Positions 8,696-16,483 of a stretch of 64,000 nt of DNA are shown here, one piece after another. This stretch comes from Microbacterium capsulatum (lineage in GTDB: Bacteria > Actinomycetota > Actinomycetes > Actinomycetales > Microbacteriaceae), in NCBI RefSeq assembly GCF_030865425.1, contig NZ_JAVFCB010000008.1, positions 34,465 through 98,464 on the forward strand. The letters run 5' to 3'. The first letter of the stretch is position 1. Every line of letters begins with the position of its first letter. The translations under genes were made by a program, and so were the position numbers. The notes under the pieces are model-generated. The model was not told the origin of the DNA and did no database searches. It was given only the letters and a program-made list of their open reading frames with translations.

Positions 8696-10080
8696 CGGAT
8701 CTGCTCCTCTGCAGAGGCGACCACGGGGGAGACGGCCGCGGCGAGCGCGACGGCGAGGCGGTCGATGTCGGACTGGCTGATGACCTCGGTGACGCACACC
8801 AGCAGGGTGCGTTCGCCGATGACGACGCCGGGCTCGATGCCCTGGGCGCGGAGGGCCGCGACGGCGTCGGCGGCCGGGATCGGGAGCTCGACGGCGAACT
8901 CGCGCAGGTGCACGGCCGCGTCGGCGAGGCGCACGCCGTCGATCGCCGCGAGCCGCTGCTGGGCGTACCGGGTGCGGGCGAGCAGCACCTCGCCGAGGTC
9001 GGCCATGCCCGCAGGGCCCATGAGTGCGAGGTACACGCCGGCGGCGATCCCCCAGAGCGCGGCGGCGGTGCCGACCCACTCCTTGCCCTGCTCGCGGTGC
9101 GCGAACGAGGTGCGGTCGTAGGCGACGTCGCCGAAGCCGTACTCGCCCTCGACGTCGGTCGTGGCGAGGCCGAACAGGCGCGAGGGCATCTCCATCACGA
9201 AGCGAGGCTCGTCGTGCACGGCGATGAAGCCGCCGTGCCCGCCGCCGAACCACTGGTGGATGCCCAGCGACTGGATGTCGCCCGTCACGATGTCGGCGCC
9301 GGCCGAGGCCGGGGTGGCGAGCACGCCGTAGCCGATCGGATCCGTGCCGACCACGACGACCGCGCCTGCCGCGTGCGCGGCGTCGGCGATCTCGCGGATC
9401 GCGGCCTCGACCGCTCCGGTCGCGCTCGGGGTCTCGATCCACACGGCGGCGACGTCGGCGCCCAGCGCGGCGCGCACGGCCTCGACGTCGGCCGTGCAGT
9501 CCACGGTCGGCACGGCGACGAGCTCGACGTGGGCGCGGACGTAATCGCGCACCTTGGAGAGCTTGGCGGGCAGCACGTCGCTCGCGACGAGGATCCGGGA
9601 GCGTCCGGTGAGCCGGCCGGACATCGTCAGGCCGGTCGCGGTGGCCTGGTAGCCGTCGTAGACCGGCACGTTCACGACGTCCATCTCGAGCAGCTCGGCC
9701 ATGAGCGACTGGTACTGGAACAGCGCCTGGAAGCGGCCGTGGTCCTCGTACGGCTCGCCCGCGTAGGCGGTGAGGAACTCGCTGCGGTTGATGACCTCGT
9801 CGACGACGGCGGGGACGTAGTGGTTGTACGTGCCGGCGCCGAGGAAGCTCAGGCGCTCCTGCGTCGACCGGTTCTTCGCGAGCAGGCCCCGCACGTGCCG
9901 GGCCAGGTCCTGCTCGGCGACGAGCGGAGCCGGCAGGTCGAGCGGCCGGTCCAGCCGCAGGCCGTCGGGCACGTCGGCGTAGAACTCGTCCACGGACGCC
10001 GCGTCGACGGCGGCGAGCATGGCCGCGCGCGTCTCGGGCGCCGTGTTCGGGATGTAGGGGTGCACGAACGTCTGCGTCAT
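8692..10080 (-). CDS. gcvPA: Glycine dehydrogenase (decarboxylating) subunit 1, GcvPA
   Basis: This is the N-terminal half of the split P protein, which forms an alpha2beta2 enzyme with GcvPB. The 462-residue length is normal. It starts FVHPYIPNTAPETRAAMLAAV and contains the family motif FLGAGTYNHYVPAVVDEV and GYQATATGLTM. The ATG at 10080 has GGAG six bases upstream. It begins only 26 bases after the GH42 beta-galactosidase stop, so it may be read from the same GntR-controlled promoter. No glycine riboswitch fits in that gap. Confidence 0.93.
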   Translation of the reverse strand: MTQTFVHPYIPNTAPETRAAMLAAVDAASVDEFYADVPDGLRLDRPLDLPAPLVAEQDLARHVRGLLAKNRSTQERLSFLGAGTYNHYVPAVVDEVINRSEFLTAYAGEPYEDHGRFQALFQYQSLMAELLEMDVVNVPVYDGYQATATGLTMSGRLTGRSRILVASDVLPAKLSKVRDYVRAHVELVAVPTVDCTADVEAVRAALGADVAAVWIETPSATGAVEAAIREIADAAHAAGAVVVVGTDPIGYGVLATPASAGADIVTGDIQSLGIHQWFGGGHGGFIAVHDEPRFVMEMPSRLFGLATTDVEGEYGFGDVAYDRTSFAHREQGKEWVGTAAALWGIAAGVYLALMGPAGMADLGEVLLARTRYAQQRLAAIDGVRLADAAVHLREFAVELPIPAADAVAALRAQGIEPGVVIGERTLLVCVTEVISQSDIDRLAVALAAAVSPVVASAEEQIR

Positions 10081-10106
10081 GCTGTCTCCTTCGACGGGAT
10101 GGGAGG

Positions 10107-12176
10107 TCAGGGGGTGGTCAGGGCCAGGAACGGGATCTCCGCGGATCGGGGTGCGGCGACGACGGCGACGCCGTACGCGCCGAGCGTCACGGTGCCCGCG
10201 ACCTCGGATCCGGTGAGCAGATCCCGCCCCGGTACGGGCAGGGTGAACGCGACGGGATCCGCCGCGTGGTTGAGCAGGAAGGTGTAGTCGGTGCTCGCGT
10301 CGGCGCGGGTCACGGCCTCGGCGTCGACCGACACGTCGTCCCGGGCCGGCAGGCCGGCGGTGCGGACGATGTCGCGGAAGACGGCGACGAGGCCCTCGGG
10401 CTCGAGCATCGCGCTCACGTACCAGGCGGATCCTTCGCCGTGCGCGCGCCGCGTGACCGCCGGGCGGCCGGCGAGCACTCCGGAGGCGTACGCCCCGCGG
10501 ATCTCGACGTCGGCGGCGGCCTCGATCCACTCGCTCCAGTGCGGCACGTCCAGCTGCTCGCCGGCGTAGGCGAGGCGCTCGACGAGGCCGTCGGCGATCG
10601 GCCACTGCTCGTCGACCTCGACGCCGAGCACGTCGCGGAGCGGGCCGGGGGCGCCGCCGTCGTGCACCTTCTCGGTCGCGTCGACGACGCCGGAGAACGG
10701 TCCGACGACGAGCGTGCCGCCACGGGCGACGAACGCGCGCAGGGCCGCGGCCTGCGGCTCCTCGAGCACATAGAGGTTCGGCACGGCGACGACGTCGTAG
10801 GCGTCGAACGGTCCGGTCACGCGCACCGCGTCGACGGGGTGCCCGAGCGTGTACAGGGCGCGGTGCCAGGCCCGGGCCTGTTGCGCCCACTGCAGCCGCT
10901 GCGAGGGCAGCGACTCGAGCGCGCTCGAGCCCCACCACGAGTCCCAGTCGACGACGAGCGCGACGCGGGATCGGACGCGGGTGCCGCGGACGGGCTCGAG
11001 CCGCTTCAGCTCCAGCCCGAGCGCCTTGGTCTCCTGGAAGCTCCGCGAACGCTCGCCGCGGTGGCCGAGCATCGACGAGTGGAACTTCTCCTGGCCGTAC
11101 TTGGCCTGGCGCCACTGGAAGAACATGACCGCGTCGGATCCGTGCGCGACCGCCTGCAGGCTCTCCACCCGGATCTTGCCGGGCGCCTTGGGCACGTTGA
11201 TGTCGCGCCAGCTCGTCGCGCTCGCGGACGACTCGAGCAGCAGCCAGGGCCGGCCGTCCTTGAGCGCCCGCATGAGGCCGTAGTTGAGCGCGGCCCCGAC
11301 GTGCGAGGTGGGATCCATCGGGTCGGGGTAGGCGTCGTCGGTCACCACGTCCTCGCGCTCGGCGAAGCGCCAGTAGTCGAGGTCGCGGAACATGCTCATG
11401 AAGTTGGTCGTCACGGCGATGTCGGGGGTGATCTCGCGGAGCACGTCGATCTCGATCTGGAAGAGCTCGAGCATCGCGTCGGAGGAGAACCGCTCGAAGT
11501 CGAGGAGCTTGGTCGGGTTGACCGGCCCCGGCGCCTTCTTCGGCGTCTCGATGTGCTCCCACGAGGTGTAGCGCTGGCCCCACACGTTCACGCCCCACGC
11601 CTCGTTGAGGCCGTCGAGGTCGCCGTAGCGGTCCTTCAACCAGCGGCGGAAGTGCCGGGCGGACTCGGGGCACCAGCACCGCGACACGTGGTCGCCGTAC
11701 TCGTTCGAGATGTGCCACATCGCCAGGCCAGGGTGCTCGCCGTAGCGCTCGGCGATCGCGCGGGTCATCCGGGCGACGTTCTCGCGCCAGATCGGCGAGG
11801 ACGGGCAGTAGGTCTGCCGTGAGCCGAACTCCAGGCGGTGCCCGTCGGAGTCCCACGGCGCCATCTCCGGGTGCGCCCGCAGCAGCCACGACGGCGGGGT
11901 CGCGGTCGCGGTCGCGAGGTCGATGCGGATCCCCGCGTCGTGCAGCAGGTCGAGGATCCGGTCGAGCCAGCCCCAGTCGTAGACGCCGGGCTCGGGCTCG
12001 AGCTGCGGCCAGCTGAAGATCGGCAGGCTCACCATCGTGACGCCGGACTCCTGCATGAGCCGGATGTCCTCGCGCCACACGTCCTCGGACCACTGATCCG
12101 GGTTGTAGTCGCCGCCGAACGCGAGCGCGTCGATGCGGACGGAACGGATCCGGTCGCCGTCGCGGTGCTGGGTCAC
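10107..12176 (-). CDS. Beta-galactosidase, glycoside hydrolase family 42
   Basis: This 689-residue protein has the GH42 architecture: a TIM barrel (about 10-385), a glutamine-amidotransferase-like trimerisation domain (about 395-600) and a small C-terminal beta domain. The acid/base Glu is in MWHISNEYGDH, the nucleophile Glu in WLLLESSASATSW, and GGDYNPDQW is the typical N-terminal motif. There is no signal peptide, so it acts inside the cell on imported beta-galactosides. I chose GTG 12176; the frame upstream would read through the operator. TTCTGTATACAGAA lies 49 bases upstream. It heads the run continuing into gcvPA-gcvPB. Confidence 0.92.
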   Translation of the reverse strand: MTQHRDGDRIRSVRIDALAFGGDYNPDQWSEDVWREDIRLMQESGVTMVSLPIFSWPQLEPEPGVYDWGWLDRILDLLHDAGIRIDLATATATPPSWLLRAHPEMAPWDSDGHRLEFGSRQTYCPSSPIWRENVARMTRAIAERYGEHPGLAMWHISNEYGDHVSRCWCPESARHFRRWLKDRYGDLDGLNEAWGVNVWGQRYTSWEHIETPKKAPGPVNPTKLLDFERFSSDAMLELFQIEIDVLREITPDIAVTTNFMSMFRDLDYWRFAEREDVVTDDAYPDPMDPTSHVGAALNYGLMRALKDGRPWLLLESSASATSWRDINVPKAPGKIRVESLQAVAHGSDAVMFFQWRQAKYGQEKFHSSMLGHRGERSRSFQETKALGLELKRLEPVRGTRVRSRVALVVDWDSWWGSSALESLPSQRLQWAQQARAWHRALYTLGHPVDAVRVTGPFDAYDVVAVPNLYVLEEPQAAALRAFVARGGTLVVGPFSGVVDATEKVHDGGAPGPLRDVLGVEVDEQWPIADGLVERLAYAGEQLDVPHWSEWIEAAADVEIRGAYASGVLAGRPAVTRRAHGEGSAWYVSAMLEPEGLVAVFRDIVRTAGLPARDDVSVDAEAVTRADASTDYTFLLNHAADPVAFTLPVPGRDLLTGSEVAGTVTLGAYGVAVVAAPRSAEIPFLALTTP

Positions 12177-12224
12177 GCGGATTCCTCTCGACTTCGGGGG
12201 TGTACAGAAGCACTGTTCAATGTA

Positions 12225-12238
12225 TTCTGTATACAGAA
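12225..12238. promoter_or_regulatory. GntR operator, site 1
   Basis: Perfect 14-base palindrome TTCTGTATACAGAA in the 124-base gap between the divergent GH42 and GntR genes. A half-like site TGTACAGAAG (12201-12210) lies closer to GH42. The identical palindrome recurs at 21424-21437 before the second sugar-binding protein gene. It contains the GTATAC core common among GntR/FadR-type operators. Confidence 0.8.
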
Positions 12239-12270
12239 CATTAGAGGCAATGATCACCCGGGTCAAGCCC

Positions 12271-12276
12271 TAAGCT
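12271..12276 (+). promoter_or_regulatory. -10 box for the GntR gene
   Basis: TAAGCT fits TANNNT and places transcription start about 18 bases before the ATG at 12301, leaving room for the GAAGGGAAG ribosome site. The operator lies upstream of it. Confidence 0.45.
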
Positions 12277-12300
12277 GACCGCAGGGCCGAAGGGAAGAAC

Positions 12301-12957
12301 ATGGCGATCGAGCGAAAGAACCTCCGCTCGCAGGTGCGCGAGGAGCTCCTCGAGCGGATGCGCACCGGCCTGGTCAAGCCCGGTGAGAGCATCAACGAGG
12401 TGCAGCTCGCGGGCGAGCTCGGCGTGAGTCGCACGCCGCTGCGCGAGGCTCTGATCGCCCTGGAGTCCGAGGGGCAGATCACCAGCGAGAACGGCAAGGG
12501 GTTCCGGTTCGTGCCGCTCAGCGCCGGCGAGTTCGAGGATCTCGCGCCGGTCATGGCGAACCTGGAGAGCCTCGCGCTCGAGCTCAGCCCGCTCGACGAG
12601 CTGCAGCGGATCGGCGCCCGCCTGGTCGAGCTCGCCGACGCGTTCACCGAGGAGCACGTCGAGCACGGCCTCGTCATGACCAAGGACGACGAGTGGCACG
12701 CCCTCATGCTCTCGGCGTGCCCCAACAAGCGCCTGATCGACGTGATCGAGAGCGTGCGCGGCTCGTTCCACCGCTACGAGGCGCTGCTCGTCGCCGACGA
12801 CGTCAAGGTCGACCGGGTCGCCGCCGAGCACGCGGCGATCGCGCACGCGCTCGCCGACGGCGACATCCCGAGCGCGATCGAGGCGCTCAAGGTGAACTGG
12901 CTGTACGGCATGCGCCGGATCCTGGACAACGCCTCCAGCGCATACTTCAGCGCCTGA
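12301..12957 (+). CDS. GntR-family transcriptional regulator, FadR subfamily (FCD domain)
   Basis: This 218-residue protein has an N-terminal winged helix-turn-helix (about 8-70; GELGVSRTPLREALIALESE is the recognition region) and a helical FCD effector domain (about 85-210) with candidate metal-ligand positions DDEWHALML and AEHAAIAHAL. It is transcribed away from GH42 across a gap holding the palindrome at 12225. It most likely represses the GH42 operon and both sugar ABC systems, which share the operator; the effector may be a sugar acid or sugar phosphate, as usual for FCD proteins, but this is inference. Confidence 0.93.
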   Translation: MAIERKNLRSQVREELLERMRTGLVKPGESINEVQLAGELGVSRTPLREALIALESEGQITSENGKGFRFVPLSAGEFEDLAPVMANLESLALELSPLDELQRIGARLVELADAFTEEHVEHGLVMTKDDEWHALMLSACPNKRLIDVIESVRGSFHRYEALLVADDVKVDRVAAEHAAIAHALADGDIPSAIEALKVNWLYGMRRILDNASSAYFSA

Positions 12958-13020
12958 GCCGCCGCCCTCGCCCACCGCCTACCCGCCTCCTGTCCACGCC
13001 CCCTGTCCGCGCCCTCTGTC

Positions 13021-13091
13021 CGCGAGACCGAACCTGCGTCGCGAGACCGTGCGTGAAATCCTCGGTCTCGCGATACGGGTTCGGTCTCGCG
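13021..13091. repeat. Family D nested palindrome
   Basis: Outer arms CGCGAGACCGAACC (13021-13034) and GGTTCGGTCTCGCG (13078-13091); inner arms TCGCGAGACCG (13039-13049) and CGGTCTCGCGA (13063-13073) around a 13-base loop. All arms match perfectly. It lies between the convergent GntR and permease genes and may be a bidirectional terminator. Its two-level plan is the same as in family E. Confidence 0.75.
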
Positions 13092-13116
13092 GGCATTGGT
13101 AGCGCCGCATGAACGG

Positions 13117-14025
13117 TCAGCCCTTGACCGCGCCGCCGAGCAGGCCCGCGACGAACTGCTTCTGGAAGACCAGGAACAGCACGAACAGCGGCAGCGTGGC
13201 CAGGAGGGACCCGAGCATGAGGCCGGAGTAGTCCACGTGGCTGAGCCCGATCATCGTGTTGAGCGCCACCGGCACCGTGTAGCGATCCTCGGAGTTCAGC
13301 ATGAGCAGCGGCCAGATGAACGCGTTCCACTGGCTGATGAACGTGTAGATGATCAGCGCCGCGATCTGCGGGCGCGCGACCGGCAGCACGATCCGGTAGA
13401 ACGTGCGCAGCTCGTTGGCGCCGTCGATCCGCGCCGCCTCGATGAGCGTCACCGGGAAGTCCAGGAAGCCCTGACGCATGAGGAAGATGCCGAACGCGTT
13501 CGCCAGGAACGGCACGATGAGCGCCTGGTAGGAGTCGATCCAGCCGGCGTTCGCCATCATCTGGAACAGCGGCACGAGCAGCACTTGCATCGGGATCATC
13601 ATCGTGACGAGGATCGCGCCGAGCAGGATCCCGCGCCCGCGGAACCGGTAGGTCGCGAGGCCGTAGCCGCACATGATGCTCACGATCGAGCTGAACACCG
13701 TGTAGACCACGGCGACGAGCACGCTGTTGAGCATGACCTGCCCGAACCCGATCGACGCCTGCAGCCGGCCGAGGTTCTGCCAGAACTCGCCGCCCGGCAG
13801 CAGCGGCAGCGGGGTGACGAACAGGTCCGAGGTCGTGTGCGTCGACGCGATGACCATCCACAGGAACGGGACGACCGCGAGCACGCTCGCCCCGATCAGG
13901 GCGAGGTAGACCGGGCTGCGCAGCACGATCCGGCGCAGCAGCGGCTCTCGGATCCGGTGAGCCGGTATGCCGTCGCGGCGCGCCCGCCCGGTGACGACGA
14001 GCCGGGTGGTGAGGGATTCGGTCAC
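13117..14025 (-). CDS. Sugar ABC transporter permease, MalG type (system 1)
   Basis: This 302-residue inner-membrane subunit has about six transmembrane helices, from VYLALIGASVLAVVPFLWMV to the C-terminal VLFLVFQKQFV. The EAA loop that contacts the ATPase reads EAARIDGANELRTF. The family is CUT1 (oligosaccharide importers). Its GTG start overlaps the stop of the MalF-type gene (GTGA). No ATPase gene is present in either sugar operon of this window, so both probably borrow a shared MsmK/MsiK-type ATPase encoded elsewhere, as known in actinobacteria. Confidence 0.93.
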   Translation of the reverse strand: MTESLTTRLVVTGRARRDGIPAHRIREPLLRRIVLRSPVYLALIGASVLAVVPFLWMVIASTHTTSDLFVTPLPLLPGGEFWQNLGRLQASIGFGQVMLNSVLVAVVYTVFSSIVSIMCGYGLATYRFRGRGILLGAILVTMMIPMQVLLVPLFQMMANAGWIDSYQALIVPFLANAFGIFLMRQGFLDFPVTLIEAARIDGANELRTFYRIVLPVARPQIAALIIYTFISQWNAFIWPLLMLNSEDRYTVPVALNTMIGLSHVDYSGLMLGSLLATLPLFVLFLVFQKQFVAGLLGGAVKG

Positions 14026-14951
14026 GGCTTCTCCCTGAGGACGCGGAACTGGACGAGTGCGATGATCCCGGTGAGGATGACGAGCATCCACGCGATCGCC
14101 GACGCGTAGCCGAAGTCGAACTGCTGGAAGCCGACCTTGTAGAGGTAGAGGACCGGCGTGAGCGTGGCGTTGTTCGGCCCGCCGCCGGTGAGGATGAAGT
14201 TCTCGTCGAACAGCTGCAGCGCGCCGATCGTCGAGGTGACGATCGTGAAGATCAGCACCGGCCGCAGCTGCGGCACGACGATGTGGCGGAACGTCTGCCA
14301 GCGCCCGGCGCCGTCGATCCGCGCGGCCTCGTAGAGCTCGGCCGGGATCGCCTGGAGGCCCGCGAGGATGATGACCATGTTGTAGCCGGTCCAGCGCCAG
14401 GTGATCGAGGCGATCACCGCGACGCGCGCCCACCACTCGTTGTTGAGCCAGTCGATCGGGGCGGCGCCGAACAGCGCGAGCGCCTGGTTCAGCAGGCCGC
14501 CGTCGGTCGTCATGATCACGCGGAACACGACCGAGTAGGCCACCAGCGTCGTGATCGCCGGCAGGAACGTGAGCAGCCGGAACCCGGCGCGGAACCGCAG
14601 CCAGGCCTGGTTCAGCAGGTACGCCATCCCGACCGCGAGCGCGATCATGATCGGCACCTGCACGACGAGGATCAGCACGGCGTTGCCGAGGCTCTTCAGG
14701 ATCATCGGATCGCGGAACAGCCGCGCGTACTGGTCGACCCCGGCGAAGGTGTTCTCGCCGCCGGATCCGCGGAAGAAGCTCTGCAGCAGCGACACCGCGA
14801 GCGGGTACGCGAAGAAGATCGCGAGCAGCGCCGCAGCCGGCAGGGCGAACCACAGGCCGGGGCGCTGGAGCCGGGCGGCGTAGCGACGCCCGATGCGCGA
14901 GGAGCCGCGGCGATCGACGCCGCGGCTCCCGGTGGTGCTGGCCGCACTCAT
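14022..14951 (-). CDS. Sugar ABC transporter permease, MalF type (system 1)
   Basis: This 309-residue permease of CUT1 importers begins with a basic cytoplasmic tail, then a first helix WFALPAAALLAIFFAYPLAV, with about six helices in total. The EAA loop is EAARIDGAGRWQTFRHIVVP. It pairs with the MalG-type subunit downstream. It starts one base after the stop of the binding-protein gene, so the three form one operon. Confidence 0.94.
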   Translation of the reverse strand: MSAASTTGSRGVDRRGSSRIGRRYAARLQRPGLWFALPAAALLAIFFAYPLAVSLLQSFFRGSGGENTFAGVDQYARLFRDPMILKSLGNAVLILVVQVPIMIALAVGMAYLLNQAWLRFRAGFRLLTFLPAITTLVAYSVVFRVIMTTDGGLLNQALALFGAAPIDWLNNEWWARVAVIASITWRWTGYNMVIILAGLQAIPAELYEAARIDGAGRWQTFRHIVVPQLRPVLIFTIVTSTIGALQLFDENFILTGGGPNNATLTPVLYLYKVGFQQFDFGYASAIAWMLVILTGIIALVQFRVLREKP

Positions 14952-14952
14952 G

Positions 14953-16272
14953 TCAGCCGGCGATCTTCCGGCCGGTCGAGGTCGCGATCTGCTGCGCGGC
15001 GTCGTCGAGGGCCTTCTTCGGGTCGGCCCCGTTCAGCACCGCAGCGCCGACGGCGTTCGCGACGGCGTCGCTCGCGGCGGACTGGTCGGACGTGAACGTG
15101 ATCGACGGGATCTTCGGCGTGAGCTCGGCGAACGTTTGGAACGCCTTGTGCCCGCCGAAGTAGGGGTCGCCCTGCTGGAAGAAGCCGGACTTCAGCGCGG
15201 GCAGGTAGGCGGGGAAGAGCCCCTCCTTCTGCATCATGCTCGACTGGTTGTCGCCGTTCGCGAGCACGTACGACAGAAAGTCGGCGGCCAGCTGCGGATT
15301 CTTCGCCTGCGACGGGATCGCGAGTCCCGACCCGCCGTTGTTCGACGTGGGAGCGTCGCCCGCGGAGAACACGGGAAGGTCGCGCACGCCGTAGCTGCCG
15401 GACAGCTCCTTCGCCTCGCTCTCGAGCGTGCCGATCCACCACACCGCCTCGGCCGTGACGGCGGAGTCGCCGTCCTTGGCGCTCGTGACGCTCGCATCCC
15501 AGCCCTTGGCGTTCTTGATCAGGCCCTTCTGCTGCATGGTCTGCAGCAGCGTCAGGACCTTGACCGCCTGCGGGGAGTTGACCGTGATGTCGCCCTTGCT
15601 GTCGAAGAGCCCCTGGCCCTGCTGCTGCAGCAGCATCGAGAACGGGCCGCCGGCGGAGAGATCCGCGGTGAGCAGGGTCTTGCCGGTCTTGGCCTTGATG
15701 GTCTCGCCCGCCGCGACGAGGTCGTCCCAGGTCTTGACGGAGGACGGATCCACCCCCGCGGTCTGGAAGTAGTCGGTGCGGTAGTAGAGCCCGACGGTGC
15801 CGGAGTCCCACGGCGCCATCCGCAGCGCGCCGCCCTTGTCGGTGCCGGCGCTCCACTTGAACGGGTCGAAGTCGGCCTTGTGCGCGCCGAGCACCGGGGA
15901 GAGGTCGGTGAAACCCTTGGGGAACTTCGTGATGTAGCTCTGGTCGTGGTCGGTCTCGAGCGTGATCAGGTCGGGCAGCCCGGTGCCGGCCTGCAGGCCG
16001 ACGGAGATCTTGTCGTAGGCGTTGTCGTAGCCGATGTCGACGACCTTGATCGTGGTGCCCTTGTGCGCCTTCTCGTAGTCGGCGCCGAGGCGCTTGAGCG
16101 CGGTCGCCGCGACGTCCCAGGACCAGATCGTGATCGTGCCGGTGGCGTTGCCGTCGGCCTTCAGGGCCTGGCCCCCGCCCGCCGCCGGGGCACCGCCGCC
16201 GAACGCGCATCCGGACAGGGCGACGGCCGCCGTCGCCGTGATCGCCGCCGCGAGAATCCCGCGTCGCTTCAT
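14953..16272 (-). CDS. Extracellular sugar-binding lipoprotein (system 1)
   Basis: This 439-residue CUT1 solute-binding protein has a lipoprotein signal peptide with lipobox LSGC (Cys22), so it is anchored outside the membrane. Mature part TITIWSWDVAATALKRLGADYEK is typical. There are two ATGs in a row; AGGAGG lies five bases before the second (16272) and only two before the first (16275), so I chose the second. The operator-like sequence at 16297 suggests control by the GntR regulator. The ligand is unknown; the GH42 and GH63 neighbours favour a galactose- or glucose-containing oligosaccharide. Confidence 0.92.
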   Translation of the reverse strand: MKRRGILAAAITATAAVALSGCAFGGGAPAAGGGQALKADGNATGTITIWSWDVAATALKRLGADYEKAHKGTTIKVVDIGYDNAYDKISVGLQAGTGLPDLITLETDHDQSYITKFPKGFTDLSPVLGAHKADFDPFKWSAGTDKGGALRMAPWDSGTVGLYYRTDYFQTAGVDPSSVKTWDDLVAAGETIKAKTGKTLLTADLSAGGPFSMLLQQQGQGLFDSKGDITVNSPQAVKVLTLLQTMQQKGLIKNAKGWDASVTSAKDGDSAVTAEAVWWIGTLESEAKELSGSYGVRDLPVFSAGDAPTSNNGGSGLAIPSQAKNPQLAADFLSYVLANGDNQSSMMQKEGLFPAYLPALKSGFFQQGDPYFGGHKAFQTFAELTPKIPSITFTSDQSAASDAVANAVGAAVLNGADPKKALDDAAQQIATSTGRKIAG

Positions 16273-16296
16273 CATGACCTCCTCGTCAGAATTGGA

Positions 16297-16310
16297 TATT
16301 GCATACAGTA
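16297..16310. promoter_or_regulatory. Weak GntR operator-like site
   Basis: TATTGCATACAGTA matches the palindrome TTCTGTATACAGAA at 10 of 14 positions and lies 24 bases upstream of the system 1 binding-protein start. The right half (ATACAG) is well kept and the left is degenerate. Confidence 0.4.
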
Positions 16311-16405
16311 CACGGATGTTTGCGATAACACCAGGGACCGTCTCCTGGTTCGCGCGCGCTCGAGCTCGCCCTGTTGCGCACGCCCCTGGCACGGGCGACG
16401 CCGGC

Positions 16406-16475
16406 GCCCCCTCTGAACGCCGAGGCCCCCTCATAGCGGCGGATCTGCGAGGGGGCTCCGGCGATCAGAGGGGGC
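16406..16475. repeat. Family E nested palindrome, copy 2
   Basis: Outer arms GCCCCCTCTGA (16406-16416) and TCAGAGGGGGC (16465-16475); inner pair around GAGGCCCCCTC (about 16422-16432) and GCGAGGGGGCTC (about 16447-16458). It lies just after the stop of the GH63-like gene and upstream of the system 1 promoter, so it may end the GH63 transcript. Compare copy 1 at 1131-1208. Confidence 0.7.
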
Positions 16476-16483
16476 AAGGACGT

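Noticed and set aside
10081..10106. Glycine riboswitch before gcvPA
   Set aside because: Only 26 bases separate gcvPA from GH42.
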